From: Octadecabacter sp. SW4
Lineage (GTDB): Bacteria; Pseudomonadota; Alphaproteobacteria; Rhodobacterales; Rhodobacteraceae
Direction: 5' to 3'
Assembly: GCF_008065155.1 (NCBI RefSeq)
Contig: NZ_CP042819.1
Location: 2,972,501 to 3,036,500, forward strand
Length of the DNA: 64,000 nucleotides
Shown in pieces: positions 45,033-53,676 of the stretch. Each line of letters opens with the position of its first letter. Position 1 is the first letter of the stretch. The notes beneath the pieces are model-generated. The model saw only the letters and a list, made by a program, of their open reading frames with translations. It had not been told where the DNA came from and ran no database searches. A program made the position numbers and the translations under genes.

Positions 45033-46388
45033 ATGACTAAAATTGTTCTCGTCGGCGCAGGCAGCCTGCAATTCGGATCAGGCATGCTGGGGGATATCTT
45101 TCAATCCGCCCATCTGACCGATGCGCAGATCATCCTCAATGACATCAACGAAGCAGCGGCCAAACGCACCGAAACGGTGGCCAACGCCTATATTGCCGAT
45201 AACGGCCTGAAACAGACGGTCAGCGTGGAATCCAACCTTGCCAAGGCCCTGCCCGGCGCGGATTTCGTAGTGATTTCCATCGAAGTCGGTGACCGTTTCA
45301 AGCTCTGGGACATGGATTGGAAAGTCCCGCAGCAATACGGCATCGGTCAGGTTTACGGCGAAAACGGTGGCCCCGGCGGGCTGTTCCACGCCCTGCGCAT
45401 CATCCCGCCCATTCTGGACATCTGCGGCAAGGTGATGGAACACGCGCCCACCGCGACCGTGTTCAACTATTCCAACCCGATGAGCCGGATCACGACCACC
45501 GTGCACCGCGCCTACCCCGGCATCAAATTCATCGGCATGTGCCACGAAATCGCCTCGCTCGAACGTCACCTGCCGCCGCTTCTGGGCGTTGCACGTGACA
45601 AGATTCATTACCGCGCCGGCGGCCTCAACCACTTCTCGGTGATGACCGACGTGACGTATCTGGACAGCGGCAAATCGGCTTACGGCGATGTGCGCGCCAA
45701 AGCCGAAGACTACTTTGGCAAACAGCCCGGTTATTCCGAAATCCTCGAAGCCTCGCGCAAGACCGGCAAGGCCGTGGATACTGAAGGCTGGATGGACATC
45801 GACCTGTCACACATCACCGAAGTGCGCCCGTGGTCCGACCGTTGGTTGTTCAAGGTGATTTTGGACAATTTCGGCGCGCTGCCAATCACATATGACAGCC
45901 ACTTTGGCGAATACATCCAGTGGGCGCATGATTGTTCCGACCATCGCGGAATCCTCGATTTCTACACCTATTACCGCAACTACCTGGGCCACGTGACGCC
46001 GACCATCGAAAAGGACCTGCACGAACGTGTCGTCCCGATCATGGAAGGGCTGGTGACCGGCAACGCCTACGAAGAGGCCGCCGTGAACATCCCCAACGCC
46101 GGTTTCATCAAGGATCTGCCCGACTGGATCGCCGTCGAAGTCCCCGCCAACGTGGACAAGAACGGCGTGCATGGCATCGCCGTGGACATCCCCGCCGGTA
46201 TCCGTGGGTTGCTGTCCAACCAGATCGGCATCCACAACATGACCGCCGAGGCGATCTTGCAGAAAAAGAAAGACCTCGTAGTGCAGGCGCTGCTGGTCGA
46301 TCCGGTCGTGACCGTGTCCAGGGGCATCCCCGAACTGGTCGATCACATGATCGCCGAACAAAGCCCGTGGCTTGATTACCTAAAGTAA
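45033..46388 (+). CDS. Glycoside hydrolase family 4 enzyme, probable alpha-glucosidase
   Basis: GH4 enzymes hydrolyse glycosides through NAD and a divalent metal by transient oxidation. The NAD site is GAGSLQFGSGM, and NYSNPMSR (145-152) and MCHEI (169-173) supply substrate and metal contacts. From memory, CHE at this site is typical of alpha-glucosidases, while alpha-galactosidases have CHS and phosphoglycosidases CDM or CN. Together with the ThuE-like transporter this points to an unphosphorylated alpha-glucoside. Length 451 fits the family. Confidence 0.88.
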   Translation: MTKIVLVGAGSLQFGSGMLGDIFQSAHLTDAQIILNDINEAAAKRTETVANAYIADNGLKQTVSVESNLAKALPGADFVVISIEVGDRFKLWDMDWKVPQQYGIGQVYGENGGPGGLFHALRIIPPILDICGKVMEHAPTATVFNYSNPMSRITTTVHRAYPGIKFIGMCHEIASLERHLPPLLGVARDKIHYRAGGLNHFSVMTDVTYLDSGKSAYGDVRAKAEDYFGKQPGYSEILEASRKTGKAVDTEGWMDIDLSHITEVRPWSDRWLFKVILDNFGALPITYDSHFGEYIQWAHDCSDHRGILDFYTYYRNYLGHVTPTIEKDLHERVVPIMEGLVTGNAYEEAAVNIPNAGFIKDLPDWIAVEVPANVDKNGVHGIAVDIPAGIRGLLSNQIGIHNMTAEAILQKKKDLVVQALLVDPVVTVSRGIPELVDHMIAEQSPWLDYLK

Positions 46389-46394
46389 AAAACA

Positions 46395-46422
46395 AAAGGG
46401 CCGACGATTGCGTTGGCCCTTT
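46395..46422 (+). terminator. Terminator of the sugar operon
   Basis: AAAGGGCC at 46395-46402 pairs with GGCCCTTT at 46415-46422 around a 12-base loop, seven bases after the GH4 stop. The T-run is short (TTT). Confidence 0.7.
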
Positions 46423-46836
46423 GGGACGGTTGGCATGCTTTACGTGGCGGTCTTGATTACCGTTGGCTTTGACTATCGCAATGGCTGCTTCGAAGCGCGC
46501 CGAATCTGCAACGATACTGACTTGATGCAATCAGAGCAGACCTTCAAAAGATGTCGTATCGGCCTTGCCGGTTTCTTCGGTATAGGCCCAAAAGCGTGCC
46601 GCCAATGATAGCCGGGGACTGTTGTCAGTCGTCGTTGGCTTGTCGCGATCATTTGAAATAGCTTTGAGAGATTGCGGATGGATGTTAGCATTTGCTGTGG
46701 TTGCTGCGAGTTTCATGTTGGCCTCATTGTGTTGCTATGAAACCAAACTACAGAGCCGGGTCACCGAGCGCTTGAACGGAAGATTATTAATGCATTGCCA
46801 ATTCATGAATTTTGCTTGCCGTAAGCTTGCTGGCAC
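46423..46836. other. Gene-poor gap of about 410 bases
   Basis: No convincing gene is visible. Short frames exist on both strands, but none has a ribosome site, and they interrupt one another. Base composition looks lower in G+C than the flanking operon, as in the gene that follows. It may hold decayed coding sequence or the promoter of the following gene. Confidence 0.4.
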
Positions 46837-48360
46837 ATGAATTTCAAGTTTGGAGACTTCTGCGTCGACACAGAACGCCTTGAGCTTGCACGAGCTGGCG
46901 AGGTCATTGCGCTCCAACCACAGGCCTTTTCGCTGCTTGTATATCTCATTGAAAATGCGGATCGGGTTGTCTCCAAAGACGACATTCTTGAAACGGTTTG
47001 GCAGGGCCGAATTGTTGGCGATGGCACGTTGAATGCCCGCATTAATGCATTGCGGCGGGCGTTGAACGATGACGGGCACTCGCAGTCCGTAATCAAGACC
47101 TTTCCGCGCCAGGGATTTCGGTTTGTCGCTGAACTTGGCGATACACATCAAGAACCGGCCGCCACCGCTCCGGTCATTGACACTACCAGACCGCGTGCGA
47201 GCATTGCTGTGCTGCCTTTCGTCAATATAGGCGCCGATCAGGAGCAGGAGTATTTTGCCGATGGGCTTACAGAAGATCTGATTACGGATCTCAGCAAGAT
47301 TGATGACTTGTTCGTCATCGCTCGAAATTCGTCATTCGCCTACAGGAACTCGCCCAAGAATGTCGTGCAAATCGGGCAGGAGCTAAACGTTCGCCATGTT
47401 CTAGAAGGAAGCGTTCGCAAGGCAGGCGATCGCGTTCGGATCAACGCGCAATTAATTGATGCAAGCTCGGGGGGGCATGTTTGGGCCGAGAGATATGACA
47501 GCGACGTTCAGGATATTTTCGCACTTCAGGACGAAATCGCGGACAAGATAATCGCCGCCCTACAAGTCAATCTAAAGCAAGGCTTGGACAAGAACCGTAG
47601 CACTCATAGTGTCGAGGCCTACGAGCTGAGCCTTAAGGGACGTGCCAAGTTTTTCATGTTCTCCCCAGAAACAAATCGAGAGTGCATTTCGCTTTTTGAG
47701 CAAGCGCTGGCGATTGACCCGACCTTTGCCGACGCATGGGCTGGACTGGTTTTCCCTTATCAAAGCGGATGGTCCTTCGCTTGGCCGGGTTACGATGACG
47801 GCCTCAAGAACGCGGCTGAAAAGGCCCAACAGGCCATCAATCTAGCGCCGAGGTCATCATTGGCCAACAGCCGCTATGGCTGGGTCCAAACATTTCTTCG
47901 CAATCCAGAGGCTTCTATCAAAAGCTTCGAAACGGCATTGGAAATTGATCCGAACAATGCAGATACATACTGCTGGTTCAGCGAGGCGTTGAATTACGCC
48001 GGGCAACCCGAACGTGCGATCCAAGCCGGATTGACAGGTCTGCAGTTCGACCCGGTTGCGCCGCCCAATGCGCTGTATCACATCGCGCATGGCTATTTTT
48101 TGTCCGGAGACCTTGACGCAGCAGAGGAGTATAACAAACGGGCCATTCGGATGGCGCCCTCATTCCCGCCGGCAAGAATCGTGATGTCTGCGATACTTGT
48201 CGAAGCTGGACGTCTCGACGAAGCCAAAGAGCAGATCGCGGATCTCTTGGCCATTGACTCCGACTACTCGTTTCAACGCTATGACGAGCGCTATCCTTAT
48301 TCCAACAATGAGCACCGCAGGCGTATGACCGATGCCATCAAGTTGGCAGGGATCAAATAG
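46837..48360 (+). CDS. Winged-helix/TolB-like/TPR regulator
   Basis: An OmpR/CadC-type winged helix occupies residues 1-100 (QPQAFSLLVYLIENADRVVSKDD, then the recognition stretch GTLNARINALRRAL). A TolB-like adenylate-cyclase-associated domain follows (ASIAVLPFVNIG...YFADGLTEDLITDLSK...VLEGSVRKAGDRVRI). TPR repeats cover about 260-490. There is no receiver domain, transmembrane segment or cyclase domain. Codon use is less G+C rich than in neighbouring genes, suggesting acquisition. No target operon is adjacent. Confidence 0.85.
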   Translation: MNFKFGDFCVDTERLELARAGEVIALQPQAFSLLVYLIENADRVVSKDDILETVWQGRIVGDGTLNARINALRRALNDDGHSQSVIKTFPRQGFRFVAELGDTHQEPAATAPVIDTTRPRASIAVLPFVNIGADQEQEYFADGLTEDLITDLSKIDDLFVIARNSSFAYRNSPKNVVQIGQELNVRHVLEGSVRKAGDRVRINAQLIDASSGGHVWAERYDSDVQDIFALQDEIADKIIAALQVNLKQGLDKNRSTHSVEAYELSLKGRAKFFMFSPETNRECISLFEQALAIDPTFADAWAGLVFPYQSGWSFAWPGYDDGLKNAAEKAQQAINLAPRSSLANSRYGWVQTFLRNPEASIKSFETALEIDPNNADTYCWFSEALNYAGQPERAIQAGLTGLQFDPVAPPNALYHIAHGYFLSGDLDAAEEYNKRAIRMAPSFPPARIVMSAILVEAGRLDEAKEQIADLLAIDSDYSFQRYDERYPYSNNEHRRRMTDAIKLAGIK

Positions 48361-48425
48361 CAGACATTCGCCGCAAGTCGAAACCCCACCTGGTCGGACT
48401 CAAACCAGCCTTTCCGTCCGCCCCT

Positions 48426-49235
48426 CTATAACCCCAGCACATCCACCATGTCATATTCTCCCGGTTTCTGGCCCTGCCCCCAGAGCGCCGCCTTGAGCGC
48501 ACCGCGGGCGAACACCGCGCGGTCCGTCGCCACGTGGCGCAGGGTGATCCGTTCGCCGGCAGCGGCAAACAGCACGTCATGTTCGCCGACGATATCGCCG
48601 CCACGAATGGCCGTGAAACCAATGTCACCCCGTTTGCGCGCGCCCGTGATCCCGTCCCGTCCGCTGTCGCGCACATCTGCCAGAACCACGCCGCGCCCCT
48701 CGGCCGCAGCCTCGCCCAGCATCAGGGCCGTTCCAGACGGCGCGTCGACCTTTTCGTTATGATGCGCCTCGATCACCTCGATATCGAAATCATCGTCCAG
48801 CGCGGCGGCGACCTTTTTCGTCAGCTGCACCAACAGGTTCACGCCCAGCGACATATTCCCCGCCCGCACAATCACCGCATGGCGCGCGGCGGCCCTGATC
48901 TTGGTCAGATCATCATCCGATAGCCCTGTCGTGCCAATCACATGCACCGCACGGGCCTGTGCGGCCAATCCGGCAAACTCAACGGTGGCGGCGGGGGCTG
49001 TGAAATCAATCACCGCCTGCGCGCGTGCGAATGCCTCGACCGGGTCATCGGTCACAGTGATACCAAGTGCGGGCCCGCCCATTGCCTCGCCCACGTCACG
49101 GCCGATCCAATCGTGGCCCGCGCGCTCCAGCACGCCGACCAATTTGGCCTTGTCAGACCCCATGACCGTCTTGATCAACATCTGCCCCATGCGCCCCGAA
49201 GCGCCGGTGATGACTATTCCGTCCTGATGATGCAT
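48426..49235 (-). CDS. dapB: 4-hydroxy-tetrahydrodipicolinate reductase
   Basis: DapB reduces HTPA in lysine and meso-diaminopimelate synthesis. The NAD(P) site [18 protein letters not shown], the catalytic [15 protein letters not shown] and the closing [19 protein letters not shown] are all present. I placed the start at MHHQDG after GAGGGAAAG; a 16-residue extension is unlikely. It is divergent from rbfA. Confidence 0.96.
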   Translation of the reverse strand: MHHQDGIVITGASGRMGQMLIKTVMGSDKAKLVGVLERAGHDWIGRDVGEAMGGPALGITVTDDPVEAFARAQAVIDFTAPAATVEFAGLAAQARAVHVIGTTGLSDDDLTKIRAAARHAVIVRAGNMSLGVNLLVQLTKKVAAALDDDFDIEVIEAHHNEKVDAPSGTALMLGEAAAEGRGVVLADVRDSGRDGITGARKRGDIGFTAIRGGDIVGEHDVLFAAAGERITLRHVATDRAVFARGALKAALWGQGQKPGEYDMVDVLGL

Positions 49236-49311
49236 AGTCTTTCCCTCACGTCTTTGGCACCCCGCCAAGCTGTGTCTTGGCAAGTGTTACGCAATTCCTT
49301 ACATGGGCGTC

Positions 49312-49707
49312 ATGGCAAAGAACAGATCACACGAAGGGCGCGGCCCTTCCCAGCGGCAACTGCGGGTCGGGGAACTGATCCGGCGCCGACTGTCCGAAGT
49401 GCTGCAGCGCGGCGAAGTGCATGACCTTGACCTCGGGCGGATGATGATCACCGTGGGCGAGGTGCGGGTGACGCCCGATCTGTCCATCGCCACGGCATAT
49501 GTGTTGCCCCTGGGCGGGGATAACGCCGAGGAAGCCTTGCTTGCCCTGCGAAAGAACAAGGGCGAGTTGCGCCATCTGGTCTCCAAGGCGCTGGCGTTGA
49601 AACACGTGCCCGACCTGCGGTTCTTTATCGATGAAACCTTTGACCGGATGGATCACACCCGTGCTTTGCTGGCCGAAGATCACGTGCGTCAGGATCTGGA
49701 CGATTGA
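49312..49707 (+). CDS. rbfA: Ribosome-binding factor A
   Basis: RbfA helps 16S rRNA and 30S maturation. The KH-like fold has RVGELIRRRLSEVLQRG, VGEVRVTPDLSIATAYVLPLG and the end LRFFIDETFDRMDH. Start: ATG at 49312 (MAKNRSH), the usual family N-terminus; an ATG three codons earlier is possible. The stop overlaps the next ATG by one base. Confidence 0.93.
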   Translation: MAKNRSHEGRGPSQRQLRVGELIRRRLSEVLQRGEVHDLDLGRMMITVGEVRVTPDLSIATAYVLPLGGDNAEEALLALRKNKGELRHLVSKALALKHVPDLRFFIDETFDRMDHTRALLAEDHVRQDLDD

Positions 49708-50444
49708 TGCTGCGACTTGCCGTTCTGTTTGGCCTGCTTGCCGCCCCCGCCTGGGCGGTCGTCTGTTCCGATATCACCCATCTTGGTCAATCTTACACCA
49801 TCTGCGAGGTCGATCCCGCCGACGATCTGCAACTTTTCCTGCGCGACACGGACGGCAGCATCCTTGGTTCGTTTGGCGCGGTTGAACAGGCTACGGGACG
49901 CGCGTTGCTGTTTGCGATGAACGCGGGCATGTATCACCCCGACCGTGCGCCGGTGGGCCACTACATCGAGGACGGCATCGAGGAAATGCGCGTGATCCCC
50001 AATGCGGGGCCGGGCAATTTCGGGATGCTTCCGAACGGGGTCCTTTGCATCCGACCCGGCGTGATCGAGGTTATCGAAACCGGTGACTATCTGAACGATA
50101 CCCCCGCCTGCACCTATGCCACCCAATCCGGCCCGTTGCTGGTGCAGAACGGCAATCTGCACCCAAGCCTGATCCCGAACGGCACATCGCGATACTATCG
50201 CAATGGCGTTGGCACCGATGCCAGCGGCACCCGCGCCGTCTTTGCCATTTCAAACGAACCGGTCAACTTCCACGATTTCGCGACGCTGTTCCGCGACACG
50301 TTGGACTTGCCGAATGCGCTATATTTTGACGGCAAGGTCAGCCGCCTCTTTTCGCCCGTGTTAGGGCGCAATGATTTTGGCTGGCAGATGGGTCCGATCG
50401 TTGGCGTTCTGGCCCCGGTTGACGGCGCGGACGCGACCGACTAA
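49707..50444 (+). CDS. Secreted phosphodiester glycosidase (DUF2233/NAGPA-like)
   Basis: A signal peptide ending APAWA precedes a domain with LFAMNAGMYHPDRAPVGHYIEDG, QSGPLLVQNGNLHP and VFAISNEPVNFHDFATLFRD, characteristic of the phosphodiester glycosidase (NAGPA) family. Such enzymes uncap sugar-phosphodiesters, and bacterial copies are linked to exopolysaccharide or teichoic-acid-like substrates. It is coupled to rbfA by a TGATG overlap and is followed by truB, so it sits inside a ribosome-maturation operon. The ATG at 49707 is preferred over the in-frame ATT. Confidence 0.85.
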   Translation: MLRLAVLFGLLAAPAWAVVCSDITHLGQSYTICEVDPADDLQLFLRDTDGSILGSFGAVEQATGRALLFAMNAGMYHPDRAPVGHYIEDGIEEMRVIPNAGPGNFGMLPNGVLCIRPGVIEVIETGDYLNDTPACTYATQSGPLLVQNGNLHPSLIPNGTSRYYRNGVGTDASGTRAVFAISNEPVNFHDFATLFRDTLDLPNALYFDGKVSRLFSPVLGRNDFGWQMGPIVGVLAPVDGADATD

Positions 50445-50471
50445 CCCGCCCTTTTACCTTCGGAGACTTCG

Positions 50472-51374
50472 ATGGCACGCAAACGCAAGGGGCGCGACAT
50501 TTCCGGCTGGCTGGTCGTGGACAAGCCCGCGGGCCTGACATCAACGGCCGTGGTGAACAAGGTGCGCTGGGCCTTTGACGCCAAGAAGGCGGGCCATGCC
50601 GGCACCCTCGATCCCGATGCGACCGGCGTTTTGGCTATCGCCCTGGGCGAGGCGACCAAGACCGTTCCCTATATCACCGATGCGCTCAAGGCCTACACCT
50701 TTACTGTCCGGCTGGGCCAATCTACCAACACCGATGACGCCGAGGGCGAAGTGACCGCCACCAGTGACACCCGCCCCACAGATGATGAAATCAAAGCCGC
50801 ACTGGGTCAGTTCGTCGGCGATATCATGCAAGTGCCGCCTGCATTTTCCGCCGTAAAAATCGACGGGCAACGCGCCTACAAACGCGCCCGCGACGGCGAG
50901 GACTTCGAGATCGCCGCGCGCGCCCTTTGGGTCGAGGAACTGCTGCTGATCGACCGCCCCGACCCCGATCATGTCACGCTCGAGATGACCTGCGGCAAAG
51001 GCGGCTACGTGCGTGCCATCGCCCGCGATCTGGGGGCGGCACTGGGTTGCTATGGCCATGTGCGCGAGTTGCGCCGCATCTGGTCTGGCCCCTTTGATGT
51101 GGCCGATGCCATCACGCTGGACCAGATCGACGCGCATGCCAAATCACCCGCGCTTGATGCCTTTCTGCGCCCGCTTGAGGAAGGACTCCAAGACCTGCCA
51201 CAGGTCCACTGCCCTGCCGACAGTGTCACGAAATTGCGCAACGGCAATCCGGCGATGGTCATGGGCGATGTGGAATACGGCGACGAATGTTGGGCCGCCC
51301 ACGATGGCCGTGCGATCGCTGTGGGCGTGTTCAAGGGCGGCGAACTGCACCCAAGCCGGGTTTTCGCCGCCTAA
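50472..51374 (+). CDS. truB: tRNA pseudouridine-55 synthase
   Basis: TruB makes Psi55 in the T-loop of tRNAs. The catalytic aspartate is in [13 protein letters not shown], with VDKPAGLTS at the start, [15 protein letters not shown] and [15 protein letters not shown] later. Length 300 is normal. It follows the phosphodiester glycosidase gene by 27 bases and ends next to a large palindrome. Confidence 0.95.
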   Translation: MARKRKGRDISGWLVVDKPAGLTSTAVVNKVRWAFDAKKAGHAGTLDPDATGVLAIALGEATKTVPYITDALKAYTFTVRLGQSTNTDDAEGEVTATSDTRPTDDEIKAALGQFVGDIMQVPPAFSAVKIDGQRAYKRARDGEDFEIAARALWVEELLLIDRPDPDHVTLEMTCGKGGYVRAIARDLGAALGCYGHVRELRRIWSGPFDVADAITLDQIDAHAKSPALDAFLRPLEEGLQDLPQVHCPADSVTKLRNGNPAMVMGDVEYGDECWAAHDGRAIAVGVFKGGELHPSRVFAA

Positions 51375-51375
51375 A

Positions 51376-51471
51376 GCGTTTCGATTTTACATCGAGACAC
51401 CGCAGATCGCTTTTCGCGTTCGCCCGAAGGGAGAGGCGGCGAACAAGCGATTCAATGTTAATTCGAAACGT
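51376..51471. repeat. 96-base nested palindrome between convergent genes
   Basis: Several paired words nest around one centre: GTTTCGA (51378-51384) with TCGAAAC (51463-51469), ATCGCTT (51406-51412) with AAGCGAT (51445-51451), and TTCGC (51413-51417) with GCGAA (51439-51443). The region would fold into one long imperfect hairpin. It lies between the truB and VOC stops, and could be a dispersed REP/MITE-like element or a shared terminator. Confidence 0.6.
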
Positions 51472-51472
51472 C

Positions 51473-51841
51473 TTACCGGTGCTGATCAATCAGGATCGGG
51501 TTCCCATCCGGATCAATCACCACGAAACTGGCGGGGCCTTCAGCCTCGCCCTGTTCCTGTTCAATCGCGATACCCGCAGTTGCCAGCGCGGCCTTGATCT
51601 TGCGCACATCGGTAAAGGGGTCCACCTCGCCCGCGCTTTGATCCCAGCCGGGATTGAATGTCAGCATATTCCCCTCGAACATCCCCTGAAACAGCCCGAC
51701 CAGCGTGTCGCCGTTTTTCATGATCGCGTAGTGGTGTTCATCCGTGCCGCCAAACTGGCTGAACCCCAGTTTGGTGTAGAATGCCTTTGAGGCCTGCAGG
51801 TCCTTGACCCCAAGACTGATCGAAAATGCACCTAGCTTCAT
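51473..51841 (-). CDS. VOC (glyoxalase/bleomycin-resistance) family protein
   Basis: The 122-residue protein shows the paired beta-alpha-beta-beta-beta units of vicinal oxygen chelate proteins: AFSISLGVKDLQASKAFYTKLGF, then FVVIDPDGNPILIDQH at the end. Metal ligands are only partly evident. It may be an enzyme or a binding/resistance protein. It is convergent with truB across the palindrome. Confidence 0.85.
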   Translation of the reverse strand: MKLGAFSISLGVKDLQASKAFYTKLGFSQFGGTDEHHYAIMKNGDTLVGLFQGMFEGNMLTFNPGWDQSAGEVDPFTDVRKIKAALATAGIAIEQEQGEAEGPASFVVIDPDGNPILIDQHR

Positions 51842-51870
51842 CGCCTGTCCTTTCAGCTATCAGTCACATC

Positions 51871-52587
51871 CTAGCACAATTCGAGCGCATCCGCCCCCAG
51901 CGCGAACTGGTGACGCTGACGCAGGGTTTCGCAATGGGCGCGCACAAGGGTCGGGCGCAGGATGATATGCCATGTCTGCTGCGCAATCGGCGCGCGTTGG
52001 GCGAAGGCGGCGCAGGACAGCACGGCGACATTGGCGCGGCGTGCCGGATCGCGCACTGATTGATAGCGGATCGCCTCGCAGCCATCGCTGCGCACCTGAT
52101 CAGCCAGTGCCAGACAGTCGCTGTAATCGCTTGGGTCAGCCCAGCGCCCCTGCCCGACCATCACCGGATCGGTCAAATCCACCGCCACCGCGGCGCGAAT
52201 ATCCGCCTGAACGGCGGTATGTTCGACGGGGCGGCGCGGCATCGGCGTGCTGGGCGAGGCACGAAAGAACGCAACCGCGCCCCAGATGCTTTCGATGACA
52301 GCCGTCAGCGCAGTTTCGGCCCCATACCACACACCCGGCGTCTGCCCCGCGCGGCGAAACCGTGATGCGCGCGGATAGCAACCATATCGAAACGGCGACC
52401 AGAATTGATAATCCAGATGCTTGCAGGCCTCGGGAACCGGCGGTTTGGACTCCTCAAGAATATCCTCAAGCACCGCATGTTCGGGATCGGTATCGACGAT
52501 GCGCACCGTGGCTGACCGATACTGCCCCTCGATCAAGCGCCAGACATTGCGATGATAGGGGGCATAAGGCGTATCAGGTCGGGGCAC
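51871..52587 (-). CDS. RES-domain toxin
   Basis: RES-domain toxins deplete NAD by phosphorolysis or hydrolysis. Family signatures are RNVWRLIEGQYR near the start, GCYPRASRFRRAGQTPGVWYGAE, with the Arg/Tyr active-site pair, and a DCLALADQVRSDGCEAIRYQSVR block that ends the core. The start is uncertain: GTG at 52587 or TTG at 52599, both overlapping the antitoxin end. The upstream Xre/ParS-type gene makes this a type II toxin-antitoxin pair. Confidence 0.88.
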   Translation of the reverse strand: MPRPDTPYAPYHRNVWRLIEGQYRSATVRIVDTDPEHAVLEDILEESKPPVPEACKHLDYQFWSPFRYGCYPRASRFRRAGQTPGVWYGAETALTAVIESIWGAVAFFRASPSTPMPRRPVEHTAVQADIRAAVAVDLTDPVMVGQGRWADPSDYSDCLALADQVRSDGCEAIRYQSVRDPARRANVAVLSCAAFAQRAPIAQQTWHIILRPTLVRAHCETLRQRHQFALGADALELC

Positions 52588-52954
52588 GGGCGCCGTCAAG
52601 ATAGTTCATAACGCCAACCAACCCCGCCGCCTGCATGATCAGGGCGCGCGGCGCGCCATGCAGGTCACTGTTGGGATTTTTCATCCAGCCACGGATCGTA
52701 TCGGGATCACCGCCCGCGATTGCATCCAGTGACCGGAACAGGCGCACCAGACAGGCGGCCAACTCGAACGGCTTGCCACTGAGGTCAAAACCGCCGTCTT
52801 TCATCCGCGATACGGTCGCCTCGCTGACGCCAATGACCTCGGCCAGTTCCTTTTGGGTCATGCCCAATTCACGCGCGGCGTTGAACGTGGCCTTGGCCAA
52901 AACCCGGCCCCTTTCGGGACTGGCATCAAAGACGGATTTGGTTTCAAGCTGCAT
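52574..52954 (-). CDS. Xre/MbcA/ParS-type antitoxin
   Basis: A helix-turn-helix (MTQKELAEVIGVSEATVSRMKDGGF) is joined to a ParS-type toxin-binding domain (LFRSLDAIAGGDPDTIRGWM and the end APRALIMQAAGLVGVMNYLDGARA). The ATG at 52954 has a strong AAGGAGGTG. It precedes and overlaps the RES toxin gene, the standard order of RES-Xre modules. A palindrome at 52974-52987 may be its own operator. Confidence 0.9.
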   Translation of the reverse strand: MQLETKSVFDASPERGRVLAKATFNAARELGMTQKELAEVIGVSEATVSRMKDGGFDLSGKPFELAACLVRLFRSLDAIAGGDPDTIRGWMKNPNSDLHGAPRALIMQAAGLVGVMNYLDGARAPT

Positions 52955-52973
52955 GATGCACCTCCTTGGCAAG

Positions 52974-52987
52974 GAATATACATATTC
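52974..52987. promoter_or_regulatory. Palindrome upstream of the antitoxin, candidate operator
   Basis: GAATATACATATTC is a perfect inverted repeat (GAATAT/ATATTC with a two-base centre), about 20 bases upstream of the antitoxin ATG. Antitoxins of this family repress their own operon by binding such repeats. Confidence 0.6.
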
Positions 52988-53046
52988 TTTCCACAGAAAT
53001 CAAGATGCTGCCGTGACGACACCCAAAAGGCTTGCTAAACAGCCTC

Positions 53047-53568
53047 ATGATCATCCGCACACATACCAAGGGCGATGCGCCCAGCACCGCTGTCTATTCC
53101 GATTGCGAGCGCTATCGCTATAGCCTGACGCGAGTCTGGGACACAGGCGGCCGCAAGGCGCTTTTCGTGATGCTGAACCCGTCAACAGCGACCGAAGTGC
53201 AAAACGACCCCACCGTCGAGCGCTGTGAAAGGCGCGCCCGTGCGCTGGGCTTTGGCGGGTTCTGTGTGACCAATATCTTTGCATGGCGCGACACTGATCC
53301 GCGCAAGATGCGCGCTGTCGCCGATCCGGTTGGCCCCGCCAATGACGCGGCAATCCTCGAGGGCACGCGATGGGCCGATCAGATCATCGCCGCATGGGGC
53401 GCGCATGGGGATCACATGAAACGTGGGGCGGCGGTCGAAACACTGCTGCGCGCCACCAGCCAGCCGTTGTTTCACCTTGGGCTCACCAAGGCGGGCCACC
53501 CAAAACACCCGCTTTATATCGCCTACACGCAGCAACCCGCTCTTTGGACGGCGGCACAGTCGGATTAA
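53047..53568 (+). CDS. DUF1643 protein
   Basis: The 173-residue protein has the DUF1643 blocks RKALFVMLNPSTATEVQNDPT, VERCERRARALGFGGFCVTNIFAWR and WGAHG...HLGLTKAGHPKHPLYI. The function is not established; the fold has been compared with nucleotide- or uracil-DNA-glycosylase-like proteins. The ATG at 53047 is chosen over an earlier one. It is divergent from the antitoxin. Confidence 0.88.
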   Translation: MIIRTHTKGDAPSTAVYSDCERYRYSLTRVWDTGGRKALFVMLNPSTATEVQNDPTVERCERRARALGFGGFCVTNIFAWRDTDPRKMRAVADPVGPANDAAILEGTRWADQIIAAWGAHGDHMKRGAAVETLLRATSQPLFHLGLTKAGHPKHPLYIAYTQQPALWTAAQSD

Positions 53569-53676
53569 CCAATTGGTAACTTTGCATGCCGCGAAACTAT
53601 CGAAAAGTGCTATGAAATTTCCTGAAAACCGTTGCGGCCCAAAGCTGGCCCGCCCCTTCATGAAATCGAGATCACG

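Noticed and set aside
45033..46388. Assignment of the GH4 enzyme as a 6-phospho-glycosidase
   Set aside because: The metal-site motif is CHE, and the operon has an ABC importer, not a PTS.
46531..46716. Short minus-strand frame in the gap after the GH4 gene
   Set aside because: No ribosome site, no recognisable family, and overlapping competing frames; it could be a decayed gene, but this cannot be supported.
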